Positions 51,082 to 62,536 of a stretch of 64,000 nt of DNA are shown here, piece after piece (the stretch's first letter is position 1; each line of letters opens with the position of its first letter). Under the pieces are notes generated by a model. That model did not search any database, was not told where the DNA came from, and saw only the letters and a list, made by a program, of their open reading frames with translations. Source of the DNA: Natrinema salifodinae (GTDB lineage: Archaea > Halobacteriota > Halobacteria > Halobacteriales > Natrialbaceae). The stretch covers positions 372,001-436,000 of the forward strand of contig NZ_FOIS01000002.1 in the NCBI RefSeq assembly GCF_900110455.1, in the 5' to 3' direction. Both the position numbers and the translations under genes were made by a program.

Positions 51082-52606
51082 CAGAGATCACCTCCGTTCT
51101 CGAGGATCGGATCGACTGCGTCGGTTATCATGTCGAAGATCAGGTCGGGGGCCACGCCGAGGGCGATGATCAGCCCCAGCAACACGACCATCGACGCGAC
51201 GTCGTGCAGCGGCGCCGTGCCCACCTCATAGTCGGTTTCGAGCCGGTACGGTCCGAACACCGTCCGCTGGAGCGCGAACAGCAGGTAGCCCGCGACGATG
51301 ACGATGCCGAACATCGCCAGCGAGGTGAACAGCGGCGAGTAGTCGAGCAGTTCGGAGCCGAAGGTCCCGAAGAAGATCGTGAACTCGCCGTAGAAGCCGC
51401 TCATCAGCGGCAGTCCCATGTAGCCGAAGGCGCCGGCCACCAGAATGGCGACCGCGATCGGCATCCGGTCGGCCAGGCCGGACATGTCGGTGACCATCCG
51501 GGTGTGGGTGGCGTTATAGATGACGCCGACGGCCATGAACATCAGCCCGGAGATCAGGCCGTGGGAAACCATCTGGAAGGTCGCGCCGCCGACCCCGAAC
51601 TGGGTGTAGGCGACCAGCCCGAGGATGACGTAGCCCATCGACGAGACCGACGAGTAGGCGACGATCCGCTTCAAGTCGGTCTGGGCGAGCGCGAGCATCG
51701 CGCCGTAGATGACGCTGATCACCGCGATCGCCGCGATCGGGACCGCGTAGGTCGCGACCTGGTCCGGGAACATCGTGAAGTTGAACCGGAGCAGGGCGTA
51801 GGTCCCCATCTTCAGCAGGACGCCCGCCAGCAGCACCGATGCGGGCGTCGGCGCCTCGACGTGGGCGTCCGGTAGCCAGGTGTGGAAGGGGACGATGGGC
51901 ACCTTCACCGCAAACCCGAGGAACATCGCGACGAACACGACCGACGCGAGGGTCGTCCCGCCGAGCCCGAAGAAGCCCTCGGGACCGCCGTTGACCATCG
52001 CCGTCGCGATCTCGGGCAGGGCGAACGACGTGACCGAGTCGCCGAGTCCGAAGACCAGGGCGATGAACGCGCCGAACATCACCAGCGACGCCACGTTCGT
52101 GTAGACGAAGAACTTGATCGCGGCGTACTTCCGGCGCGGGCCGCCCCAGATCCCGATCAGCAGGTACATCGGGATCAGGACCGCCTCCCAGAAGACGAAC
52201 CACAGGAAGAAGTCCAGCGCCGAGAAGACGCCGAGCAGCATCGCCTCGATGAACAGGATCAGCCCGTAGAACTGGGACTCCCGCTCGTCGATCGGCGTCC
52301 ACGAGCTGACGATCGCCAGCGTACAGAGGATCGTCGTCAGGACCACGAGCGGCAGGCTGATGCCGTCGAGGCCGACGAACCACGAGATCGAGTACTCGCC
52401 GACGTCGATCCACGTCGCTCGCGACTCGAACGCCAGCTCGCCATCGAGCAGGGCGTTCCCGCTACCGTCGAACGCGGCGAACAGCCACAGGGACAGCGCT
52501 GCCGGCACCAGGCTGATGGCGAAGGCGAGTTTACCGGCGATGCGATTCGGCGCGAGGAACGTCACCAGCGCGCCGAGCAGTGCCACCGCGATCAACGCTT
52601 CGATCA

Positions 52607-52610
<4 letters not shown>
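51081..52610 (-). CDS. nuoM: Complex I-like proton-pumping subunit M
   Basis: The 509-residue protein is an antiporter-like subunit. Characteristic are LDFFLWFVFWEAVLIPMYLL (with the conserved Glu), KIPI-like VKVPIVPFHTWLPDAHVEAP, SVLLAGVLLKMGTYALLRFN and DLKRIVAYSSVSSMGYVILG. I prefer the ATG at 52610, which overlaps the nuoL stop in ATGA; the frame has another in-frame start three codons earlier (52619). It lies between nuoL and nuoN as in most complex I operons. Confidence 0.95.
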
Positions 52611-54655
<2,045 letters not shown>

Positions 54656-54656
54656 C

Positions 54657-54962
54657 TTACCACCTCATCGTCGTTGGAACTGTGACGTCGACGTCACGGA
54701 AGTTGCGGTACAGCACCAGGATGATCCCGAGTCCGACGGCGACCTCGGCGGCGGCCAGCGCCATGGTAAACAGCGCGAACAGCTGGCCGGTGAGGTTGCC
54801 GTGATAGAACGCGAACGCGATCAGGTTGACGTTGGCCGCGTTCAGCATGAGTTCGACGGACATCAGGAACAGCAGTGCGTTGCGACGCGTCAGGATACCG
54901 AACAGGCCGATGCAGAACAGCGCCATCGACAGCAGGACGTAGTACTGCACGTCGACGGTCAT
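54657..54962 (-). CDS. nuoK: Complex I-like subunit K
   Basis: The 101-residue, three-helix subunit begins VDVQYYVLLSMALFCIGLFG and shows the hallmark MSVELMLNAANVNLIAFAF (with the key Glu), and FTMALAAAEVAVGLGIILVL with the second membrane Glu. Length is normal. It overlaps the nuoJ2 stop by four bases (ATGA) and ends directly before nuoL. Confidence 0.95.
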   Translation of the reverse strand: MTVDVQYYVLLSMALFCIGLFGILTRRNALLFLMSVELMLNAANVNLIAFAFYHGNLTGQLFALFTMALAAAEVAVGLGIILVLYRNFRDVDVTVPTTMRW

Positions 54963-55375
54963 CGCTGTTCACCCCCATCGGACCGCTCGCCGCCGTCGGT
55001 GGCGGCCGGCTGCGGGCCCGCACTGCCGGACGTCTCGCCGGTCGACGAGAGCGCGGCGACGGGCTCGCCCCCCTCCTCGCGTTTCGCGAGGACGAGCGAG
55101 GCGTCGAGCGCCGCGTCGAGCGCGACGGCGACCAGCAGGACGGCCGCGAGGAACGGCTCCGTGCCGCCGACTTCCTGCAGTTCCGTGAAGTCGAACAGCG
55201 CGTAGCCGAGTTCGGCCGTGATCGAGATGCCGTCGGGGTAGCCGGCCCCGGCGGCCTCGGTCATCGGTTCGAACGGCGTGTTGACGACGACCAGCGCCAT
55301 CACCGCAAAGAGGGCGACGGCGAGCAATCCCGGAACCAGCGTCCGGCCGAGCCGGAGTTTCGGGCCTGTCGTCAT
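54959..55375 (-). CDS. nuoJ2: Complex I-like subunit J, C-terminal half
   Basis: The 138-residue protein has two membrane helices (VPGLLAVALFAVMALVVVNT, PFLAAVLLVAVALDAALDAS) between a short start and a low-complexity tail (SSTGETSGSAGPQPAATDGG). It corresponds to the last part of bacterial NuoJ. In haloarchaea NuoJ is split in two adjacent genes, J1 and J2, and the four-base ATGA overlap here supports a joint product. The extra polar tail is unusual for NuoJ. Confidence 0.85.
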   Translation of the reverse strand: MTTGPKLRLGRTLVPGLLAVALFAVMALVVVNTPFEPMTEAAGAGYPDGISITAELGYALFDFTELQEVGGTEPFLAAVLLVAVALDAALDASLVLAKREEGGEPVAALSSTGETSGSAGPQPAATDGGERSDGGEQR

Positions 55376-55656
55376 GCCTGTACCACCTCGTCGGAGTCCG
55401 CGTCAGTCTCGGATTCGTCGCGCTGGGTCAGCATGACGGCGAACGTGATGAGCACGAGGACCCCGCCCACGTAGACGAGAACCTGCATCATGGCGACGAA
55501 CTCCGCCGCCAGCATCACGTAGTGCACCGCGACGCTGAGCAGCGCCACGCCCAGCAGGAGCGCCGAATGCCACGGGTCCTGCATGAGCACGACACCCACC
55601 GCGCTGGCCAGCGTAACGAACGCGAACAGCGCGAACGCGATCAGCTCGTAGTTCAT
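55372..55656 (-). CDS. nuoJ1: Complex I-like subunit J, N-terminal half
   Basis: The 94-residue protein has three helices, with the conserved NuoJ blocks LIAFALFAFVTLASAVGVVL, DPWHSALLLGVALLSVAVHY and AAEFVAMMQVLVYVGGVLVL, including the flexible helix 3 that takes part in the coupling of electron transfer to pumping. The ATG at 55656 is the family start; the open frame extends 22 codons further into the spacer to nuoI. The stop overlaps nuoJ2. Confidence 0.88.
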   Translation of the reverse strand: MNYELIAFALFAFVTLASAVGVVLMQDPWHSALLLGVALLSVAVHYVMLAAEFVAMMQVLVYVGGVLVLITFAVMLTQRDESETDADSDEVVQA

Positions 55657-55696
55657 GGTTTGTTGGTAGTGCCCGTTTGCGGGACGGGCGGACCCG

Positions 55697-56158
55697 TTAC
55701 TGGTAGTCGACCTCCCCCTCACCCTCGCCGACCCAGGCGCCCCGGTCGGGTTCCCTGGAGGCGAGCGGGTCGATGTCCTTGTACCACGGTACCGCCTTCA
55801 GCTGCTCTTTGTTGTAGACGAAGTCGTGTTTCGTGTCCGCCGTGAACTCGAAGTTCTCCGTGAGCAGGATGGCGTCGACCGGGCAGACCTCCTCGCAGAG
55901 CCGGCAGTAGACGCACTGCCCGATGTGGAGGTTGTACTGTTCGCCCTGTCGCTGATCGTTCGTCACGATCTGGATCGTGTCGTTCGGACAGACGTTCTCG
56001 CACTGGCGACACCAGATACACCGCTCCTGGCTGAACTTGTGTACGCCGCGAAAGCGCGGCGAGACGTCCGGTGCGGTCTCCGGATACTCCACCGTGAAGG
56101 TGGAGCCGTCCAGCGCGTGCTTCATCGTCGTTGCCATCGATTTGAGTATCCCGATCAT
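55697..56158 (-). CDS. nuoI: Complex I-like ferredoxin subunit I
   Basis: The 153-residue protein carries two [4Fe-4S] clusters: C47-x2-C50-x2-C53-x3-C57 (RCIWCRQCENVCP) and C82-x2-C85-x2-C88-x3-C92 (QCVYCRLCEEVCP). These relay electrons to NuoB. An N-terminal amphipathic stretch (MIGILKSMATTMKHALDGS) may attach it to the membrane domain. The ATG at 56158 overlaps the nuoH stop (ATGA). In such enzymes without subunits E, F and G, the electron donor could be ferredoxin or another protein; it is not identified here. Confidence 0.95.
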   Translation of the reverse strand: MIGILKSMATTMKHALDGSTFTVEYPETAPDVSPRFRGVHKFSQERCIWCRQCENVCPNDTIQIVTNDQRQGEQYNLHIGQCVYCRLCEEVCPVDAILLTENFEFTADTKHDFVYNKEQLKAVPWYKDIDPLASREPDRGAWVGEGEGEVDYQ

Positions 56159-57261
56159 GCTATCAGCCCCACGATTACCGCGGTCAGGATGAGATTGGCG
56201 AAAGCGAGGACGAGCAGTCCCTTCCAGCCAATCTCGATCAGTTGGTCGATCCGGACGCGTGGCACCGCCGAACGCAGCCACTGCGTCGCGAGGAACACCG
56301 CCCAGATCTTGATGGTGAACCAGACGATACCCGGCAGGATCGGCCCGGCGGGCCCGCCCAGGAAGATCGTCGCAATGATCGCACCCCCGAGGAAGATGTG
56401 GAGGAACTCCCCGAGGTAGATCAGCACGAAGTAGACCGAGGAGTACTCGGTCTGGTATCCCGCGACGATCTCGGTCGGTGCCTCCGGCGTGTCGAAGGGG
56501 TTGCGGCCGACCTCCGCGAAGTTCGCGACCAGAAACAGCACGAACGCAAACGGGTTGACCAGCGCGTACCACGACGGCACGTCGATGCCCGCGACCGTCA
56601 CCAGCGTCTCGTGCTGGGCCGCGACGATCTCGCCCATCTGCAGCGTTCCGGCGAAGATCACGATCGACATCCCGGTGACGACCAGCGGGATCTCGTAGGC
56701 GACGTTCTGTGCCACTGCGCGGAGCCCGCCGAGCATCGAGTACTTGTTCGCCGACGCGTAGCCGGCCATCACCAGGCCGAGGCTCGCGATCCCCGAGACC
56801 GCGAAGACGTACGCGAGTCCGACCTCGGGATCGGCGAGGTGAATGCCGCTGCCCATCGGAATGACGGCGAAACCGAGCAGCGCAGACGACGCGACGACGA
56901 TCGGCGCGAGGTCGTAGGCCGGTCGGTCCGCGTTCTCCGGCACGACTAACTCCTTCGAGAGGAGTCGGACGGCGTCGGCGACGATGATGAACAGGCCGGC
57001 CGGACCGAGCCGATTGACCGCGATCCGGTCCGTGAAGGCGGCGGTGATCTTTCGCTTCGCCCACGGCCCGGCGACGCCGGTCATCGCCAGCATCAGGTTG
57101 CCGATGATGAAGGCCGCGATGAACGTTGCGAGCAGTTCGCCGGCCAGGCCGAACCCGTCCAGGCCGGTCAGGCGACCGATCCGCTCGGGGAGCAAGACTG
57201 TGTCCTGCAGCGGCACTGCGGGCGCCGCGTCGGTCGCAGTCGCGATTCCGGCACCGGACAT
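56155..57261 (-). CDS. nuoH: Complex I-like subunit H
   Basis: The 368-residue, eight-helix subunit links the hydrophilic arm to the membrane arm and lines the quinone site. Conserved sequences include AAFTDRIAVNRLGPAGLFII (quinone-site loop), YASANKYSMLGGLRAVAQNV, AYEIPLVVTGMSIVIFAGTL and FAEVGRNPFDTPEAPTEIVA with conserved Glu and Asp. It begins one base before the nuoCD stop region and its own stop overlaps nuoI, so the operon is very compact. Confidence 0.95.
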   Translation of the reverse strand: MSGAGIATATDAAPAVPLQDTVLLPERIGRLTGLDGFGLAGELLATFIAAFIIGNLMLAMTGVAGPWAKRKITAAFTDRIAVNRLGPAGLFIIVADAVRLLSKELVVPENADRPAYDLAPIVVASSALLGFAVIPMGSGIHLADPEVGLAYVFAVSGIASLGLVMAGYASANKYSMLGGLRAVAQNVAYEIPLVVTGMSIVIFAGTLQMGEIVAAQHETLVTVAGIDVPSWYALVNPFAFVLFLVANFAEVGRNPFDTPEAPTEIVAGYQTEYSSVYFVLIYLGEFLHIFLGGAIIATIFLGGPAGPILPGIVWFTIKIWAVFLATQWLRSAVPRVRIDQLIEIGWKGLLVLAFANLILTAVIVGLIA

Positions 57262-57262
57262 G

Positions 57263-58921
57263 TCAGCGGTCCACCTCCCCGAGCACGATGTCTAAGCTAC
57301 CGAGTGACGCGATCAGGTCGGGCACGTACTCCCCTTCAGACATCTCGGGCAGCGCCGAGAGGTTGTGGAAGCAGGGGCTGCGGATCTTGAACCGGGCCGG
57401 CTTATCCGTGCCGTCGGCCCGGATGTAGATCCCGAGTTCGCCCTTCGCGCCCTCGACGCTGCGGTAGATCTCCGTGTCCGAATCCGGCTTGAGCGTCCGG
57501 GGGACGTTGCTCTGGACCGTCCGTTCGTCCTCGGGCCAGTCCTCGAGCAGGTCGAGACACTGCTCGATGATCTTCGCCGACTCCTCGACCTCCTGCATGC
57601 GCACGAGGACGCGGCTGTAGTTGTCGCAGCCGTTCTCGGTGACGACGTTCCAGTCGAGTTCATCGTAGTAGCCGTAGGGATCGTCGCGGCGAAGGTCGTA
57701 GTCGATCCCGGAGCCGCGAGCGACGGGCCCGGTGCAGCCGTACTGTTTGGCCGTCTCCGGCTCCAAGATGCCCGTGTCGTGGGTCCGGATCTGGAAAATC
57801 TCGTTGCCGGTCAGCAGGTCGTGGTACTCGTCGACCTTCGCCGGGAGCCCGTCGAGGAAATCTCGGCACTTCCCGATGAACTCCTCGCGGGGTTCGGGCA
57901 GGTCCCAGGCGACCCCGCCCAGGCGGAAGTAGTTGAACATGAGCCGCTGGCCGGTCAGGTCCTCCAGAATGTCCTGGACGACCTCGCGGTCGCGCATGCC
58001 GTACTGGAAGATGGCGGTGAAGTCGCCGTAGACGTCCAGCGCGAAGGTCGCCAGCGCGAGCATGTGCGACGCGATCCGGCAGAACTCGGCGCCCATCGTC
58101 CGGATGACCTGGGCGTACTCGGGGACCTCGATGTCCGCGAGGTCTTCGGCCGTCCGGGCGTAGGCCCACTCGTTGAGGAGGCCGGCCGAGACGTAGTCCC
58201 AGCGGTCCGGGTATGGCATGATCTGGTGGCGGTAGGTCCCCTGCTGGCACATCTGCTCCTCGCAGCGGTGCAGATAGCCGATGTCGGGGTCGACGTCGAC
58301 CACCGTCTCGCCGTCTAAGACCGTCTCGATGTGGAGCACGCCGTGGGTCGCCGGGTGGTGGGGCCCGATGTTCAGGAACATCGTGTCCGACTCCTCGTCG
58401 TGGTGGTCGGGCCGGACCGGATTAGCGTGCTCCGAGAGGGTCACGACCTGCGGCTTCTCCTGATCGTAGTCCAGCGAGAGCGGATGGCCCTGCCAGGTCT
58501 CGGGCAGGAGGATCCGCCGCGGATCGGGATGGCCCTCGTAGTCGATGCCGACCAGGTCGAAGGCCTCGCGCTCGTGCCAATCCGCCGTCCGGAAGACCGG
58601 TTCGGCGGACTCGCTGACCGGGTCGTCCGTCGTCGTCGGGACGACGATCGAGACCTCCTGGGTCGGATCGGCGTACTTCCGGAGGTGGTAGATCGACTCG
58701 TAGCGGTCCTCGTACTGCTGGGCGGTGAGATTGGCGAGGTGATCGAAGCCCGCCTGGTCCCGCAGGTCGCCGAGGACGTCCTGAACGTCGTCCGGGCGGA
58801 TGACGAACCCGGGCGCATTCAGGTGATCATCGCGCGCGAGCGCTCGGTCGCCGATCACCACTTCGAGGTCGTCCTCGGTGACTTCGACCGGCGGTCGCCC
58901 TCGTTCGAGCCCCGTGCTCAT
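57263..58921 (-). CDS. nuoCD: Complex I-like fused subunits C and D
   Basis: The 552-residue protein joins NuoC (about 1-170; [40 protein letters not shown]) and NuoD (about 184-552; [60 protein letters not shown]). The 49-kDa-type part forms the quinone pocket with NuoB. Fusion of C and D is also found in some bacteria. It overlaps the nuoB stop by four bases. Confidence 0.96.
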   Translation of the reverse strand: MSTGLERGRPPVEVTEDDLEVVIGDRALARDDHLNAPGFVIRPDDVQDVLGDLRDQAGFDHLANLTAQQYEDRYESIYHLRKYADPTQEVSIVVPTTTDDPVSESAEPVFRTADWHEREAFDLVGIDYEGHPDPRRILLPETWQGHPLSLDYDQEKPQVVTLSEHANPVRPDHHDEESDTMFLNIGPHHPATHGVLHIETVLDGETVVDVDPDIGYLHRCEEQMCQQGTYRHQIMPYPDRWDYVSAGLLNEWAYARTAEDLADIEVPEYAQVIRTMGAEFCRIASHMLALATFALDVYGDFTAIFQYGMRDREVVQDILEDLTGQRLMFNYFRLGGVAWDLPEPREEFIGKCRDFLDGLPAKVDEYHDLLTGNEIFQIRTHDTGILEPETAKQYGCTGPVARGSGIDYDLRRDDPYGYYDELDWNVVTENGCDNYSRVLVRMQEVEESAKIIEQCLDLLEDWPEDERTVQSNVPRTLKPDSDTEIYRSVEGAKGELGIYIRADGTDKPARFKIRSPCFHNLSALPEMSEGEYVPDLIASLGSLDIVLGEVDR

Positions 58922-59625
58922 GGCGAATCAGCCCAGTTATAGCGCATGACGAGGTCGTCTTCGTCGATGTCGTTAGCGAGCTTCTGGACGAGTTCGTCTT
59001 TCGGTAGGTCGCCGAACTCCTCGAGCTCGTACGGTTTGACGACGACGGGCGTCGACTCGCCGTTGCGGATCCGCTCTTGGAGTTTGGCGATCCCGTAGAC
59101 CAGCGCCTCCGGCCGCGGCGGGCAGCCGGGGACGTGGATGTCGATCGGGATGATCTCCTCGGCGCCTTTCACGACGTTGTACCCCTCCTGGAAGGGGCCG
59201 CCGGAAATCGTACACGACCCCATCCCGACGACGAACTTCGGTTCGGGCATCTGGTCGTAGACCCGCTTCATGCGGGGGCCGAACTTCGAGACGATCGTCC
59301 CGGGCACGATCATCACGTCGGCCTGGCGAGGCGAGGCGCGGGGGACGCCGGCCCCGAACCGGTCGAGGTCGTGTTTGATCGCGTACGTGTGCATCATCTC
59401 GATGCTGCAGCAGGCGATCCCGAACTGCAGCATGAACATTGAGTTGCCCCGAACCCAGTTCATGAACTTGTCGAACTTCGTGAGGATGAACGGGGTGGAG
59501 CCGAAGGCCTCCCGGAGTTTGGAGTTGAAGCGATCGTCGGTGCCCTCACCGATTCGCGACTCCCGGGTGTCTGTCGACGGTGCGGCGCTGCCGTGGATCG
59601 ATTGGCGTGGTTGTTCGCTACTCAT
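58918..59625 (-). CDS. nuoB: Complex I-like subunit B
   Basis: The 235-residue protein binds cluster N2, the last electron carrier before quinone. Ligands are the adjacent C72 and C73 ([14 protein letters not shown]), C138 (MGSCTISGG) and C168 ([13 protein letters not shown]). An acidic, probably disordered N-terminus of about 35 residues precedes the core and a C-terminal extension includes [20 protein letters not shown]. The ATG at 59625 begins the N-terminal tail; it lies just six bases from the nuoA stop. Confidence 0.96.
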   Translation of the reverse strand: MSSEQPRQSIHGSAAPSTDTRESRIGEGTDDRFNSKLREAFGSTPFILTKFDKFMNWVRGNSMFMLQFGIACCSIEMMHTYAIKHDLDRFGAGVPRASPRQADVMIVPGTIVSKFGPRMKRVYDQMPEPKFVVGMGSCTISGGPFQEGYNVVKGAEEIIPIDIHVPGCPPRPEALVYGIAKLQERIRNGESTPVVVKPYELEEFGDLPKDELVQKLANDIDEDDLVMRYNWADSP

Positions 59626-59631
59626 GGTCTG

Positions 59632-60039
59632 TCAGGGTCTGTCGGGTCCCAGTTGCCGGGGTGTCTTCGCCCACTGTACCGCGCCGTTGCGCCACGCCCA
59701 CGCGAGTCCGACCAGCAGGATGGCGACGAACAGCAGCATCGGCCCGAGCGCGCGGGCGAGTGAAATGCTCTCCGCGGCCAGCGCATCCTGGTAAACGACC
59801 GTCCACGGGAACAGCAGGACGGCCTCGATATCGAAGATGACGAACAGAAGCGCAACCATGTAGTACTGGATGTTGAACCGGATGCGCGTGCCGCCGGTCG
59901 GAACCTCGCCACTCTCGTAGGTGGCGCGTTTGCTCATTTCGGGCACGGTGGGCCGTATGAGATACGACACCGCCATCATCCCAAGCGGTATCAGTATCCC
60001 GACGAGCGCCAGCGCCCCGATAGCGATCCAATCATTCAT
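59632..60039 (-). CDS. nuoA: Complex I-like subunit A
   Basis: The 135-residue, three-helix subunit shows WIAIGALALVGILIPLGMMA, the loop ATYESGEVPTGGTRIRFNIQ with the conserved Glu-Ser-Gly (here in place of the bacterial ECG), and FVIFDIEAVLLFPWTVVYQD. It is the first gene of the operon, next to its promoter region. The start is uncertain: 60039 (MNDWIAIG) matches the family, while upstream ATGs at 60069 and 60075 would add 10-12 residues. Confidence 0.93.
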   Translation of the reverse strand: MNDWIAIGALALVGILIPLGMMAVSYLIRPTVPEMSKRATYESGEVPTGGTRIRFNIQYYMVALLFVIFDIEAVLLFPWTVVYQDALAAESISLARALGPMLLFVAILLVGLAWAWRNGAVQWAKTPRQLGPDRP

Positions 60040-60309
60040 CTCGGTAACGTCCGGAAGTTCCGACCGCATCCACATAAGGGTTGATTCTTCGTTTTTCGGG
60101 GAAACACGGGCTACAGCGCGACTTCAGCGGCGAGATATCCTCCTGAATAATCACTGTAGAATCGTTTCGCAAGTGAAGAGTCGGTAAGCGAAAATTACTC
60201 TCACCCGAAAAACACCGATAAGATCGGATTGCGCGCGGTAATTCCGCTTGGGGCGGACGGGTCCGACCGACGCCTCGGAAGAATCCAAAGCCGACTCGAG
60301 TCCGAGCGC

Positions 60310-60948
60310 TTAGCGATCGCGGTCCCGGAACGCCGGCGTCCCCTCGTCGTGGAGCTCGCGCGAGACGGCGCCGACGCCCTCGCGCAGGCTCTCGTGGTAG
60401 GCGACCAGGCGGTCGCGCACCGCGTCGTGCTGACGGGCGAGAATCTGGGCGGCCGAGAGCGCGGCGTTGAACGACTTGCCGGCGTCGACCGCGACTAGCG
60501 GCGCGCCGGTGGGCATCCCGATGACGCTGTCGACGGACTTCTCCTGAACGGGGACGCCGATGACCGGCAGCGGGTAGGCGATCGACGCGGTCATGTTCGG
60601 CAGGTCTGCGGACTTGCCGCCCGCGCCCGCGATGACGACCTCGAGGCCGCGGTCCTCCGCCGTCTCAGCGTAAGCCGTCATTAAGTCCGGCGTCCGGTGG
60701 GCCGATGTGACGTAGGTCTCGAACGTGAACCGCTCACCGGGTGGATTCTCGTAGTCGGTCTGCTCGGCGAAGCCGAGTTCGTCGACGAAGGCATCGTAGG
60801 CGCCCCGTCGCTCGCCGCCGGTCATCATCGTCTCGAGATCCGAGTCGCTGCCCATCACAATCCCGACGTCGGGAGTCGCCTCGCTCGGGCGGTCCTGCTC
60901 GGCCTCGCGGCGCAGCCGGTCGATCAGGTCGCTGACGCTGTCGCTCAT
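60310..60948 (-). CDS. purE: N5-carboxyaminoimidazole ribonucleotide mutase
   Basis: PurE moves the carboxylate of N5-CAIR to C4 in de novo purine synthesis, using the product of the neighbouring PurK. The 212-residue protein has GIVMGSDSDLETM, TYVTSAHRTPDLMTAYAETA with the catalytic His, VVIAGAGGKSADLPNMTASI and KSVDSVIGMPTGAPLVAVDA. An N-terminal acidic extension and an insert after the first motif make it longer than bacterial class I PurE. The ATG at 60948 (MSDSVSDLIDR) is preferred to one ten codons upstream. Confidence 0.94.
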   Translation of the reverse strand: MSDSVSDLIDRLRREAEQDRPSEATPDVGIVMGSDSDLETMMTGGERRGAYDAFVDELGFAEQTDYENPPGERFTFETYVTSAHRTPDLMTAYAETAEDRGLEVVIAGAGGKSADLPNMTASIAYPLPVIGVPVQEKSVDSVIGMPTGAPLVAVDAGKSFNAALSAAQILARQHDAVRDRLVAYHESLREGVGAVSRELHDEGTPAFRDRDR

Positions 60949-61006
60949 GACCGGTAGTGGTCGGGCCGGTGACTTCAATCAGGGGTAAACGCCGTCGACG
61001 AACGGC

Positions 61007-62230
61007 TCACTCGGTCCGGAAGGTCACCGCATCCTCGAGTTCGCGCGCGGTCTCGAGCAGGTCCTCGACGTCGGCATCCTCGTTCTCGCCAGAGACCGTT
61101 ACGTGGCCCATCTTGCGCAGCGGCCGAACCTGCCGCTTGCCGTACCAGTGGAGGTGCGCGCCAGGCGTCTCGAGAATGCGGTCGATGTCTCCCAGCCCCG
61201 CACGCTGTTCCTCGGCGACGTCATCAGAATCGCTTTGCGATTCTGATTGGCTCGAAAGAGCGAAGCTCTTTCGAACGTCGCCGAGCAGGTTCGTCAGCAC
61301 GGTCGGCGAGCGCAGCTCCGTAGAGCCCAGCGGCCAGCCCAGTACGGCGCGGGCGTGCTGTTCGAACTGCGACGATTGCGCGCCTTCGATGGTCCAGTGC
61401 CCGGAGTTGTGCGGGCGCGGCGCGATCTCGTTGAGCAGAATCTCGCCGTCGGTCGTCTCGAAGAGTTCGATTCCATACACACCGCGACCGTCCATCACCT
61501 CGAGGACGTCGCGCGCGACGTCGTACGCACGGTCGGCGACGCTCTCGCTCGACCGCGCGGGGACGACGGTCTCCCGCAGAATCTCCTCCTCGTGGATATT
61601 TTCGCCCAGCGGGAAGGTCGCAACGTCGCCGTCTCCCTTGACGGCGATGACCGACACCTCGCGCTCGAAGTCGACGAACGACTCGACCATCGCGGGGCCG
61701 GCGACGGACTCGAGCGCCTCTTCGGCCTCGGCCTTCGATTTGACAGGGACGTTCCCGCGGCCATCGTAGCCGCCGGTGCGGGCTTTGAGCATCACCGGTG
61801 CGCCGTAGTCGTCGATCGCCGCGCGGACGTCGTCTGCGTCCTCGACCTCGCGGAACGGCGGCACGGGAACGCCGGCGTCCTCGAGTTCGCGCTTCTGGAC
61901 GAGTTTGTCGTGGATGGTCCGCAGCGTCGACGGCTTCGGGTGGACCGGCGTCCCCGAGTCCTCGCTAACTCGCTCTAAGACGTCCTGATCGGCCAGTTCG
62001 ATCTCGAAGGTGAGCACGTCAGCGCGCGCGGCGAGTTCGCGGATTCCCGCCTCGTCGTCGAAGTCGGCGACGATCTGATCACGGACGACCGGCGCCGCTG
62101 GACAGTCAGGCGTCGGATCGAGCACGACCACTTCGACCCCCAGCGGCGCGGCCGCCTCGGCGAGCATCCGTCCGAGCTGTCCCCCGCCGACGACCCCGAG
62201 CGTCGGGCCCGGCGTTCGGAGCGTTGTCAT
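61007..62230 (-). CDS. purK: N5-carboxyaminoimidazole ribonucleotide synthase
   Basis: PurK is an ATP-grasp enzyme that carboxylates AIR with bicarbonate and ATP to N5-CAIR. The 407 residues begin with LGVVGGGQLGRMLAEAAAPL and contain the ATP-grasp blocks (PVMLKARTGGYDGRGNVPVK, MVESFVDFEREVSVIAVKGD) and RPHNSGHWTIEGAQSSQFEQ. An extra segment at about residues 319-336 (SFALSSQSESQSDSDD) is encoded by two tandem palindromes; the family has no such insert, so it is an inserted element that keeps the frame. The gene precedes purE on the same strand, with 58 bp between them. Confidence 0.94.
   Translation of the reverse strand: MTTLRTPGPTLGVVGGGQLGRMLAEAAAPLGVEVVVLDPTPDCPAAPVVRDQIVADFDDEAGIRELAARADVLTFEIELADQDVLERVSEDSGTPVHPKPSTLRTIHDKLVQKRELEDAGVPVPPFREVEDADDVRAAIDDYGAPVMLKARTGGYDGRGNVPVKSKAEAEEALESVAGPAMVESFVDFEREVSVIAVKGDGDVATFPLGENIHEEEILRETVVPARSSESVADRAYDVARDVLEVMDGRGVYGIELFETTDGEILLNEIAPRPHNSGHWTIEGAQSSQFEQHARAVLGWPLGSTELRSPTVLTNLLGDVRKSFALSSQSESQSDSDDVAEEQRAGLGDIDRILETPGAHLHWYGKRQVRPLRKMGHVTVSGENEDADVEDLLETARELEDAVTFRTE
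61223..61247. repeat. Palindrome 1 inside purK
   Basis: Perfect 11+3+11 inverted repeat, arms ATCAGAATCGC and GCGATTCTGAT around TTT. It lies within the purK coding sequence and is read through without a frameshift. Three-base-loop hairpins of this type resemble REP-like or miniature palindromic elements. Confidence 0.85.
61252..61274. repeat. Palindrome 2 inside purK
   Basis: Perfect 10+3+10 inverted repeat, arms TCGAAAGAGC and GCTCTTTCGA around GAA, four bases after palindrome 1. Together they form a twin hairpin of 52 bp within purK. Confidence 0.85.
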
Positions 62231-62536
62231 CGCGCGGCGGTTGATCCCCCCGCCGCTTAAGCGTTCTCACTTTACGACACGATCGTGCGCACAGCGCGGC
62301 GCGAACGTTCTCGATCTGATCACGATCGAGGACACTACGGGAGCGTGGCGGCGGCCGGTCGATAGCGATCGAATGGGATTTCAGCGGCGATACCGACGGT
62401 TTCGATCAGAGCTACCGCGCGATCGCGATCGCCGATCGATCGTCGCACGACGACGACGACTCAGCGAGAGCGGTCGACGAGCGACTCGCCGCGTGAGAAC
62501 GGTACCTCTTTTACCCGCCCACACCACCGCTCGCGT
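62231..62536. other. Divergent promoter region between purK and ribH
   Basis: The 306 bp lie between divergent genes. A CTTTTACC box at 62508-62515 is about 25 bp before the ribH ATG. The middle part is rich in CGATC repeats (about 62410-62445). No supported gene or RNA is visible. Confidence 0.45.
62508..62515 (+). promoter_or_regulatory. TATA-like box of ribH
   Basis: The run CTTTTACC stands 22-29 bp upstream of the ribH ATG at 62537 in a G+C-rich context, fitting a leaderless transcript. Confidence 0.4.

Noticed and set aside
62410-62445. CGATC-rich cluster between purK and ribH as an origin or methylation hot spot
   Set aside because: Such CGATC-rich runs are frequent by composition in G+C-rich haloarchaeal DNA, and no flanking repeats or replication gene support a special role.
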